Of a stretch of 39,992 bases of DNA, positions 26,155 through 33,466 are shown piece after piece. A program made the translations under genes and the position numbers. The DNA is from Spirochaetaceae bacterium (lineage in GTDB: Bacteria > Spirochaetota > Leptospiria > Leptospirales > Leptonemataceae), in contig PCBI01000008.1 of NCBI GenBank assembly GCA_002730875.1, positions 1 through 39,992 of the forward strand. Reading direction: 5' to 3'. The notes beneath the pieces were generated by a model. That model was not told the origin of the DNA. It did not search any database and saw only the letters and a program-made list of their open reading frames with translations. Position 1 is the stretch's first letter. The number at the start of each line of letters is the position of its first letter.

Positions 26155-28284
26155 ATGGAAGAAGTGTTCAGAAGAAAGCCCTATCTGCAATTCCTGCGTG
26201 GAAAATCCGCCGATGGCCTGAGTCTTACGGAAGCCCGGGACGGTAGCCGCATTCCGGCGGAAAATGGTAAGCCCCTTTGTTCCGCTTATGGACCCGCCAA
26301 AGAAGCGGATCGAATTCTTTCCGGCGCTACAGGGCTGAAAAGAACCCAGATACTTGTCATTCTAGGGGCCGGGAACCCCGAGCTATTCCGGGCCAGCGCG
26401 CATTTGCACCCGGGCCAGATCTGCGCAGTTGTGGATCATCGTCTGGGTCTGGGCGCCTTCTACCTGGACCAGGCTCTGTCCGAGTGGTCCCGCGGCGGAT
26501 ACCCAGAGCAGGCGGCGGAACCCGGAGATTCCCATGGGGCAACCGGGAGTCCTGAATCTCAGGAGGCTTCTAACCGGTCTGAACCGCTATCTTCTCATCC
26601 GCAAGCTATAGTAGAAGAAAAACAAGCTATATTAGAAGAAACAATAGAGGAAAGGGCTTCTTCCGATAAGGCCAGCCTCTCTTCGGAGAGCAGGCATCCA
26701 TGGACCGAGGATTCCAAAGTCGCCGGCGGGAAATCAGATTCATTGGAAAACGGTAACCTTCCGCCATTGCGGCAGTATCTGAATACCCCGGGTTGCCATG
26801 TTTTTTTCGGTGAGGAAACCCTGATCTCCCTGGAGCATTACCTGGAGGGACTTCCGGCCGAGAACTTTCAGGGGATTCGATTTCTCCGGCACCGGGCCTC
26901 CGTGGATAAAGCCCCGGCCTTTTACGAATACGTAGAAACCCGCATGCGAGGAATACTGCAGTCCCGCATGTCGGACCTGCTCACGCGGTTCGAGTTCGAA
27001 CCCCTGTGGTTGCGCAATACGCTGCTGAATAGTCATTTTGCAAAACCGGAAAGCCATCCATCCAATCTGCTTTTTTGGTCCAATCGCTGGCCTGGAAAAC
27101 CAGCTCTTCTGGTTTCGGCGGGGCCCAGTCTCACCGAAACATTGCCGTGGATCAAAGAGAATCAGGATCGCTTCTTCATACTTGCCTGCGATACGGCACT
27201 CAAGCCACTACTCCGCGCCGGCATTCGGCCCCACGGGGCCCATATCCTGGATGCGCAGAAGCAAACACTGCTGCACTTTCTGAACGAAGACCTGTCCGAT
27301 CTGATCCTGTTCGCCGACCTGGTTTGCCATCCTTCCCTGCCCCGACACTTGAAGCCTGCCGGATGGGTGTTCTCCTCGACGGCTCGCTTGATCTATCGAC
27401 CGGATGGAAGCACCGAAGAACTAAAGACCCCCGGCACCGACTTACTGGAATCCATGTGCGGCGCGCAGGGACGGCTGCAATCCGGCGGCTCGGTGGCTAC
27501 TTCGGCATTTGATCTATTGCGATTTCTGGGGTTTCGCAGGATCTACTTTGCCGGTCAGGATCTGGCCTGGACATTCCGACAACTGCATGCTCTGAACACG
27601 CATCATTATGAACGATGGAACTCCATGGTAAGTCGGGTGCTGAGCCTGGAAACCATCAATGAAAGGGTAATGCAGAAGCGGGATCTGGTTCCGGTTTCTG
27701 GCATTGATGGACGCGAGATTCCTGGCGATTTCATACTGAGCCTTTACAGAAGCTGGTTTGAGCAGTCCATAGAATCTTTGAAGTCTGAAGACCCGGTGGA
27801 GTGTATCAATCTCTCCCGAACAGGAAGCCTTATCGAAGGTATGCGCTATCCGCGCCTGGAAAACCCGGAAGCGTCGGCGAATGCAGCCCTGCACTCCTCG
27901 GATTCGGTAGAGTCCGCCAGTTTCAGCTTTCGGGCCCGTCAAGATCTGTTGCAGGCATTCGAACAGATAGCGGCAAAGGGTTCAGCTTCGAGCAAAGCCG
28001 ATTTTCCTTCGCAGGATCCCGCTTTCGGCGAATCGCAAAATGCCGGAATGCTTGAACGTATTCAGAGCGCTCTTTTGACTCTTTACAAACAGCCAGGGGA
28101 TCAAGAAACGGCGGAAAAAACCTGGGCGCAGTATCCAGAACTCCGCGCCCTCATTCGAAAAACCGAGGTTTATATCAGCCGGAACCGAGAGAAACTCAGC
28201 GATGAGCGCGCCGACGGAGTCTATCGCACAAATCTGAAGCGAAGCCTGAACCAATTTCTGCGCTTCAGCAGTCGCTATATATAG
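26155..28284 (+). CDS. DUF115 / MptE-like protein (motility accessory factor type)
   Basis: 709 aa. The central domain (about 300-530) matches the DUF115 pattern: GKPALLVSAGPSL, then FILACDTALKPLLRAGI, SGGSVATSAFDLLRFLG and IYFAGQDLAW. This family includes Maf flagellin-glycosylation proteins and archaeal pterin pyrophosphokinase MptE; in bacteria with surface glycans a glycosyltransferase role is the more usual reading. A low-complexity Glu/Ser-rich insertion (about 120-200) interrupts the N-terminal part, and the C-terminal 150 residues are helical. There is no signal peptide. No good ribosome binding site precedes ATG 26155, so the exact start is uncertain. It is divergent from smc. Confidence 0.8.
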   Translation: MEEVFRRKPYLQFLRGKSADGLSLTEARDGSRIPAENGKPLCSAYGPAKEADRILSGATGLKRTQILVILGAGNPELFRASAHLHPGQICAVVDHRLGLGAFYLDQALSEWSRGGYPEQAAEPGDSHGATGSPESQEASNRSEPLSSHPQAIVEEKQAILEETIEERASSDKASLSSESRHPWTEDSKVAGGKSDSLENGNLPPLRQYLNTPGCHVFFGEETLISLEHYLEGLPAENFQGIRFLRHRASVDKAPAFYEYVETRMRGILQSRMSDLLTRFEFEPLWLRNTLLNSHFAKPESHPSNLLFWSNRWPGKPALLVSAGPSLTETLPWIKENQDRFFILACDTALKPLLRAGIRPHGAHILDAQKQTLLHFLNEDLSDLILFADLVCHPSLPRHLKPAGWVFSSTARLIYRPDGSTEELKTPGTDLLESMCGAQGRLQSGGSVATSAFDLLRFLGFRRIYFAGQDLAWTFRQLHALNTHHYERWNSMVSRVLSLETINERVMQKRDLVPVSGIDGREIPGDFILSLYRSWFEQSIESLKSEDPVECINLSRTGSLIEGMRYPRLENPEASANAALHSSDSVESASFSFRARQDLLQAFEQIAAKGSASSKADFPSQDPAFGESQNAGMLERIQSALLTLYKQPGDQETAEKTWAQYPELRALIRKTEVYISRNREKLSDERADGVYRTNLKRSLNQFLRFSSRYI

Positions 28285-28416
28285 GACTACCACCAAACCC
28301 TGGACAAATAAATCATCGTAAGCGGAAGTTACCACCGATCCTACGCCGCCTTTCTGGCTGGCGCTACGCAACGCTTCACCGATCGTGGCAGAAATCAAAC
28401 GTTGAGTATCGATAAG

Positions 28417-29085
28417 ATGTGCCCTTCCCGACTCTCATTCTTTGTATTCATTCTGGGTTTTGCCCATTGTACCGTGGCCAGCCTGGAGTGCCGAAGCGAA
28501 GATCCGAGCTGCAATACCGGCGCCACAGTTCTCATGCTCCCCTCTGCGGTCCTTGCCGGCTGCACTAATCAGAGCGCTCAGCTTATTAGCCTTGCCGCAG
28601 AAGACGGGACAGTGATCGATAATCCGCCCAGTGCCGTAACCACAGGTGGTATTGTAAACATTGGCGACACCGCCAGCGGCGACACCATCCAGCTTTTCTT
28701 GAGCTTTGACATAACCGCGCTGCAGGGAGGACTTCTGAGCTCCGCCACTGTTTCCGTTTACCAGAGCAATGCAAATGCCAACCCGGCCCTCATTGTTCCC
28801 TTCTACGTAGACCATGTTGACTTCGGAACGCTGGACACTTCGGACCACGGAACCACTGGTCTGGCGGTAGGTTTCCATGAGATCAACGACGTAAGTTTTC
28901 CGTCCTTCAAGACTTTCGATGTAACCGCCCAGGTACTGGCCGATCTCACTGTTGGAAGACCGCGAAGCCAGTTCAGAATTCGGGCCACGACGGACGGAGG
29001 CATTAGCGCCGATTCACTGGCACTGCATACCGGGGATTCAGGAACCAATCCGGCTGCGATGAACTACAATGGCTGCTTTCTGTAG
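28417..29085 (+). CDS. Secreted protein, probable lipoprotein
   Basis: 222 aa from ATG 28417; TTG 28402 in the same frame is possible. A hydrophobic signal (SFFVFILGFAHC) precedes SLECRSEDPSCN; short Cys-rich 'DPSCN' starts are familiar in Leptospira surface lipoproteins. The lipobox FAHC is poor, so lipidation is uncertain. The mature part is beta-rich (LFLSFDITALQGGLLSSATV), similar in pattern to DNRLRE-type carbohydrate-associated modules, and poor in Lys. The stop is at 29083-29085, directly next to a DUF1566-like remnant in another frame. It may belong to accessory surface-protein content between the DUF115 gene and the ruv operon. Confidence 0.7.
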   Translation: MCPSRLSFFVFILGFAHCTVASLECRSEDPSCNTGATVLMLPSAVLAGCTNQSAQLISLAAEDGTVIDNPPSAVTTGGIVNIGDTASGDTIQLFLSFDITALQGGLLSSATVSVYQSNANANPALIVPFYVDHVDFGTLDTSDHGTTGLAVGFHEINDVSFPSFKTFDVTAQVLADLTVGRPRSQFRIRATTDGGISADSLALHTGDSGTNPAAMNYNGCFL

Positions 29086-29183
29086 GCGGCGCTTCCATCG
29101 ACGTAAGGAGCGGCAGCTTCTACTACGGCCCTCAGGGGGATGTTCTGCAAAACAAAGATTACGTAAGGTGCGTGCGCAACTAG
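29085..29183 (+). pseudogene. 3' remnant of a DUF1566-type surface protein gene
   Basis: In the frame starting at 29085, 32 codons run to a TAG at 29181-29183. They include GGASIDVRSGSFYYGPQGDV and end in DYVRCVRN. This is the typical C-terminal ending of DUF1566 domains, which are common in Leptospira lipoproteins. There is no start codon, and the upstream part of the domain is missing, because the same frame runs behind the end of the preceding gene only as far as a TAG at 29004. The remnant overlaps the ruvA stop by 4 nt. I read it as a gene end left by a deletion or rearrangement. Confidence 0.5.
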
Positions 29184-29914
29184 ATCAACTGCAGAGCCCG
29201 GCGAATCCATTCGGCGGTGGATGACTCCGCATCCATCGCCGGTCTTGCAGCCTGCAAGGCTCCGTCCTTTGCTTTCCGGGGCGGTCCGGCCTTTGCTCCC
29301 CCGGCATTCTCGTCGGTCAGGCGCTCCTTCTCCAGTTTTTCAAGCACCTTTGCCACCTGGGTCTCTTTGTAGCCCAGCTGCAGAAGAGCCTGTTTCACCA
29401 ACTCAAAGGTTTCGTCCTCGGGTTCGGCTACCAGTTCTCCCGTGGCAGATAAACCGGCCCGGGCAGATCCTTCTTCCAATTCCAGTAGTTTCAGGAATCG
29501 CTTCTTCTTTCGGTTCACTTCAAATATGAGGGCTTCCGCCGTAGATTTTCCAATGCGGGGAATATGTGTAAGCCCTTTTGTATCCCCGCTGTCGCAAATG
29601 GACAAAAGGCCTCGCGTGTCCAGGTGACTGAGGATACTGAGCGCCAGGGAGCTTCCGAAGCCCTTAATATCCTGAATTGTGCGAAACAGCTCCCTTTGCT
29701 GCGGATCCAGAAATCCGTACAGGCGATGTTCCTCCGGCAGAATCTGCTGATGCACATGAAAGAAAAGCTCGGCTTCCGGATTTTCCTGAAGTTTTCGCTC
29801 CACGGAATCCAGGACATTCAATGGAACAATGATTTCATATTCCAGAGCGCCGGTGTCTATGAACAGACGGGTCCCCGCCTTTCTACTTACGATTCCTCGT
29901 ATACCTGAGATCAA
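29180..29914 (-). CDS. ruvA: Holliday junction DNA helicase subunit RuvA
   Basis: RuvA binds Holliday junctions and loads the RuvB motor. Domain I is the N-terminal OB barrel (1 to about 65; MISGIRGIVS). Domain II has two helix-hairpin-helix motifs (IKGFGSSLALSILS about 83-96 and IPRIGKSTAEALIFEV about 118-133). Domain III (about 167-244), which contacts RuvB, carries an extra Lys/Ala/Gly-rich insertion of about 33 residues (198-231). The total is therefore 244 aa instead of about 200. The start overlaps the ruvC stop by 4 nt. ruvB is not in this window. Confidence 0.95.
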   Translation of the reverse strand: MISGIRGIVSRKAGTRLFIDTGALEYEIIVPLNVLDSVERKLQENPEAELFFHVHQQILPEEHRLYGFLDPQQRELFRTIQDIKGFGSSLALSILSHLDTRGLLSICDSGDTKGLTHIPRIGKSTAEALIFEVNRKKKRFLKLLELEEGSARAGLSATGELVAEPEDETFELVKQALLQLGYKETQVAKVLEKLEKERLTDENAGGAKAGPPRKAKDGALQAARPAMDAESSTAEWIRRALQLI

Positions 29915-30828
29915 TCCTCACCCTCCCCGTCCGACTTCTTTCGCCCGGTAGCCCGGTCCTTCATACCTGCTTTCCCGGCCGATTTCAGGTCCTTGCGAGG
30001 CGCTTTCCCGGGCGATGTCGCCTTCGGGCGGGGCTCCTTCTTTGCCGATTTCGCGCCCTTGCTGGCGGTCGCCTTACCCTTGCCATGACGCAAGAAACGT
30101 ATTTCGGAACCGGCTCCTAACTGACCCGGAATTTCGCCTTCGAGAAGGGCCGATGCATCCATGACCTCATCCGGGGCTTCGCCTGATGGGCTTCGTGCTG
30201 GACCTGGGCTGGTTTTGGATCGGAGATACTCAGCGTCGGCTTCGAACCCGATCCCGGTGCCCATATCTACTTCGCCTTGCAATTCGGAGGTCGGCGAATC
30301 TTCGCCGCTATCGTGTTTGCTCTGAGTCTGCTGAAGCTGTTCATATTCCAGGTGGGAAAAAGCAGATGCCACAATAGCGCAGCCCAGGGCATCCGCCGCA
30401 TCATCCGGACGAATGGGCTCGTCGATGTTCAGAAGCATCTGAACCATACGCATCATTTCGGGTTTTCGCGCTTTGCCCGAGCCGGTTATGGATTGCTTGA
30501 TTTGATTGGGAGTGAGCTCTATGGGAACGATTCCCTTCTGTCCCATGGCCGCCAGAAGAACCCCTCGCGCCTGGTACACGCCTTCGGCGGTGGTTATATT
30601 CTTTCCAAAGAACAATCGCTCCATGGCCACGCGATCGGGCTCCAGACGATCCAGAAGCTCTATGAACTGATTCTGAAGATCCGCCAGACGAAGCGAAAGC
30701 GGGCGACCGCCAGGGGTGGTCAAGGCGCCGTAGCTATGCAATGTAGGCTGGTTCAAAGAGGATCCGCGAAAAGATACGAAACCCCATCCGGTTATACCGA
30801 AGCCGGGATCCAGCCCCAGAATTCTCAA
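29911..30828 (-). CDS. ruvC: RuvC Holliday junction resolvase with long basic tail
   Basis: RuvC cleaves Holliday junctions symmetrically. The RNase H-fold core (1 to about 158) has all catalytic acids: Asp7 in GLDPGFGITGWG, Glu70 in AMERLFF, and Asp143/Asp146 in PDDAADALG. The usual length is 160-180 aa. This protein is 305 aa because of an extra tail: an acidic, low-complexity part (about 160-240) and then a Lys/Ala/Pro-rich part (245-305) resembling histone-like tails. Both ends overlap neighbours by 4 nt (yebC stop, ruvA start), so the tail is genuinely in frame and translated. Confidence 0.95.
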   Translation of the reverse strand: MRILGLDPGFGITGWGFVSFRGSSLNQPTLHSYGALTTPGGRPLSLRLADLQNQFIELLDRLEPDRVAMERLFFGKNITTAEGVYQARGVLLAAMGQKGIVPIELTPNQIKQSITGSGKARKPEMMRMVQMLLNIDEPIRPDDAADALGCAIVASAFSHLEYEQLQQTQSKHDSGEDSPTSELQGEVDMGTGIGFEADAEYLRSKTSPGPARSPSGEAPDEVMDASALLEGEIPGQLGAGSEIRFLRHGKGKATASKGAKSAKKEPRPKATSPGKAPRKDLKSAGKAGMKDRATGRKKSDGEGED

Positions 30829-31601
30829 CCCATCTTCTCCATTTCAGAGTAGAGTTCGTCGGAAAGATGCATGTTATGGTAGACCGATTGCACATCGTCA
30901 TGCTCTTCCAACTTCTCCAAAAAGTCGAAGATGTTTCGAGCCTTTTCGGCATCCACCTGGATTTCGGTGCCCTCCATGGGAAGATAACGCACGCCTGATT
31001 CCGAAGTCTGCCAGCCTGCATTGCTTATCGCTTCGGATACCTGGGCATAGTTGTCGGGAGTGGTGAGCACCTCGAACGAATCGTCGTCGGTTTTCATGTC
31101 TTCTGCGCCCGCCTCTATGGCCACTTCCATGACCTGGTCCTCTTCCAGTTTGCCGGCTTCTTCCTGTTCGCGCGGGATGATAATCTGACCTCGGGATTCA
31201 AACAATCTGCTCACGGCATTGGCTTCGGCCAGGTTGGCGCCGTGCTTGTTCACCATGCTTTTGATTTCAGGTGTGGTGCGCGATTTCTTGTCTGTAAGAG
31301 CCTCGACGATCAAGCCTACACCCCCGGGAGCATAGATTTCGTACACCACTTCTTCGAAGGTCTGGCCTTCCAGTTCGCCGGCGCCCTTCTTTATGGCGCG
31401 TTCTATGTTGTCATTGGGCATGTTGGCCCCCCGGGCTTTGGAGATGGCAATCCGCAGCCTGGGATTCATTTCCGGATCCGATCCGCCCAACCTGGCCGAA
31501 ACCATCAGCTCCCGGGAGAGCTTGGTAAACATGATACCTCTGCGCTTGTCTGCGCCTTCCTTCTTATGCCGAATGTTTGCCCATTTGGAATGACCTGCCA
31601 T
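30825..31601 (-). CDS. yebC: YebC/PmpR-family protein
   Basis: 258 aa, standard family length. The diagnostic N-terminus AGHSKWANIRHKKEGADKRR and the stretch RGANMPNDNIERAIKKGAGE identify it, with PGGVGLIVEALTDKKSRT in domain 2. YebC proteins are cytoplasmic; members have been described as transcription regulators and, more recently, as helpers of translation through difficult sequences. GAGGA lies 6 nt before the ATG. It is the first gene of yebC-ruvC-ruvA, an arrangement common in many bacteria. Confidence 0.97.
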   Translation of the reverse strand: MAGHSKWANIRHKKEGADKRRGIMFTKLSRELMVSARLGGSDPEMNPRLRIAISKARGANMPNDNIERAIKKGAGELEGQTFEEVVYEIYAPGGVGLIVEALTDKKSRTTPEIKSMVNKHGANLAEANAVSRLFESRGQIIIPREQEEAGKLEEDQVMEVAIEAGAEDMKTDDDSFEVLTTPDNYAQVSEAISNAGWQTSESGVRYLPMEGTEIQVDAEKARNIFDFLEKLEEHDDVQSVYHNMHLSDELYSEMEKMG

Positions 31602-31679
31602 AGTTTCCTCTTCTAATCTCTTCTGATCGTTTTTCTTCGCTTGTCTGCGCGTTTAGGCGCTGCCTGTAGCAGGCTGACA

Positions 31680-31889
31680 TCAGTTCTTTTGAGTTGCTTC
31701 CGCTCGCCTGACCCGGGGCTCTATTGACTCCGGGTTCTTTCCGGCCCCCGATAGGCTCCGGTGGTCTACCTGGCGCCAGGAAGAAACGTTTGCGCGCTTC
31801 CGGCCAATGAGCCCGATTTCTTCCTGCATCTTTCCGTAGCATTCCAGACCCCGGGGCGCTGCGCCGGACCGCACAGAAAGCTTCGCCAT
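31680..31889 (-). CDS. Possible small protein coupled to yciO
   Basis: 69 aa, not recognised. Its ATG overlaps the yciO stop (TGATG), the usual form of translational coupling. It is rich in Arg, Ser and Gly, with GLECYGKMQEEIGLIGRK as the most protein-like part, and has no signal peptide. No independent ribosome binding site is visible. The remaining space to yebC (31602-31679) holds only a short 5-bp stem (31662-31674). It could be a chance frame. Confidence 0.35.
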   Translation of the reverse strand: MAKLSVRSGAAPRGLECYGKMQEEIGLIGRKRANVSSWRQVDHRSLSGAGKNPESIEPRVRRAEATQKN

Positions 31890-32509
31890 CAAGGTTCCGT
31901 TAGCTCCAACTCCTCAATATCGCCGGCGCCCTGACGCACCAGTACAAAGTTCTTTCCGGTGCAGTCCAGTATTGTAGATAGATTATGATGTCTGCTTCCC
32001 CCTTCTACTACAGCCGAAATCCTGTGACCAAACAAATCGTCCAGATATTCGGCGTCTGTAGAGAACTCGTCGGGACGAATAATCGAAGTACTCACCAGGG
32101 GGGTACCAATTCGTTCCATGATTTCCCGGTGCAGCGGATGATCTACAATGCGAATCCCCACCTCTTTGCGTTTTCCGGTACCCCGCCGGTCCATTTCCCG
32201 GTTTGCGCCCAGGATGAAGGTATAAGGTCCCGGCGTATGGGCTTTGATAAAGCGAAATGCGTAGTTGGGTATGCTCTTCGCATAGTGCGAAGCCATGGCC
32301 ACATCTCTACAAAGGAGACTCAAAGGCTGGGATTCCGGAATTTCTTTAAGTTTGTAGAGCTCCGCAATGCTCTTCGGAGAATCTAAACTGCAGATAAAGG
32401 CATATACCGTATCTGTGGGAACGATGAAAATCTCCTCTCTTTGTAGACCATCGACGATTCTCTGGATGGTACGCTTTTCTGGATTGTCTGGATGACAGGG
32501 TAATATCAT
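31889..32509 (-). CDS. yciO: YciO-type member of the Sua5/YrdC/YwlC family
   Basis: 206 aa. The YrdC fold binds RNA/nucleotide; TsaC members make threonylcarbamoyl-AMP for tRNA t6A. Visible are VPTDTVYAF 30-38, the KEIPESQPLSLL region where TsaC has KxR, PGPYTFILGA and GIRIVDHP. At the position of the TsaC SAN motif it reads STSIIRPDEF (140-149), as in YciO (STSLMLPG). This and the ending FVLVRQGAGDIEEL place it with YciO, whose role is less certain than that of TsaC. The upstream gap (32510-32637) contains G+C-rich inverted repeats (GGGGCC-A-GGCCCC) but no gene. Confidence 0.85.
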   Translation of the reverse strand: MILPCHPDNPEKRTIQRIVDGLQREEIFIVPTDTVYAFICSLDSPKSIAELYKLKEIPESQPLSLLCRDVAMASHYAKSIPNYAFRFIKAHTPGPYTFILGANREMDRRGTGKRKEVGIRIVDHPLHREIMERIGTPLVSTSIIRPDEFSTDAEYLDDLFGHRISAVVEGGSRHHNLSTILDCTGKNFVLVRQGAGDIEELELTEP

Positions 32510-32637
32510 GATTTCTTTGTTCTCTCTATAAATAAGGCTTTATGGCCTTTTACCGGACTGTGGCCGCCGGGGGCCTGGCCCCGCGAACGCCTGGAATCTG
32601 CATCGCCCCGCGAGAATCCCCCCGCAGAAAGTTCCGA

Positions 32638-33372
32638 TCAATGGTTCCGGGCGCCAGCGGCCAGACTCTTTAGCCGCCGCAGAATGCTCAAAGCTTCGTC
32701 CACGTCCGGGCCCGCAAAGAGCGATTCCGCTGCGGCCCCGGCATCCGAACTTCGCACCATCAGCCGCTCGAAGGACGTAATCCTGGAACTATCCGGATGC
32801 TTCAAGCGCAGCTGAACTAGCCGCGCCAAATCGTCGGCTCCGGATGAGCGATCAGCTACTGCCTGGCTTCCTTCCGGCTCTTCCAATACCGAATCCGGGA
32901 AATCGGGTATGGTTTCAAGCAAACTAAAGAGGCCGCTGTCACAGATCAAACGGTGGTACAGGTCCGGAAAGCGACTTTCCAGAAAATCCGAGTAGCTGGT
33001 ATGCCCGGTTTGTTCTTCGCTCTCTTTTGCCCGGCAATCATAGCTCAAACAGATGGAGGCCCCGTAAAAGGAGTAATTCTGGGATGTGGGTTGCCCCGTG
33101 CGGGCCGGATGAATCATACAACCGGGCCGCCCGGCTTCAATATAGCCCAGGAATGGACAGACGTAGGTTTGCGGATCGTGGCGGGCAATGGATTGTTCTT
33201 TTTCCTCCCGGTTCTTTCGATATTCCGGAAATCGGGCAAAATCCATGTTCAGCGATTCGAAATGCTCGGTCCGCTCCCGCAGAATTGTTCGCAGCCCGTC
33301 CGAATCCAGGTTGAGGTTGGCCAGGCCGCAGCAGGCAAAACAGGAAACGCTTCTTTTCTGGCATGCATTCAT
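32638..33372 (-). CDS. Cysteine-cluster protein, unknown function
   Basis: 244 aa. Eight Cys lie in the first 113 residues: C4, C11, C14, C15 (CFACCG), C72 (YVCPFLG), C85 (RPGCMIHP), C108 and C113 (ICLSYDC). The spacing CxxCC ... CPF ... RPGC recalls the YkgJ/UPF0153 cysteine-cluster family, thought to bind zinc or an iron-sulfur centre. The C-terminal half is helical, acidic and not conserved-looking. No signal peptide. It lies downstream of the CHAT gene (94-nt gap without a clear terminator) and upstream of yciO. Confidence 0.7.
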   Translation of the reverse strand: MNACQKRSVSCFACCGLANLNLDSDGLRTILRERTEHFESLNMDFARFPEYRKNREEKEQSIARHDPQTYVCPFLGYIEAGRPGCMIHPARTGQPTSQNYSFYGASICLSYDCRAKESEEQTGHTSYSDFLESRFPDLYHRLICDSGLFSLLETIPDFPDSVLEEPEGSQAVADRSSGADDLARLVQLRLKHPDSSRITSFERLMVRSSDAGAAAESLFAGPDVDEALSILRRLKSLAAGARNH

Positions 33373-33466
33373 AAAGAATCAGCAGGTGTTTAGCAAGCCC
33401 GGATCTGCACCGGGGCCGGGTCCGTTCGACATCCCGGGCCTTTTAAAGCCAGGCCCTCTACAGGTC

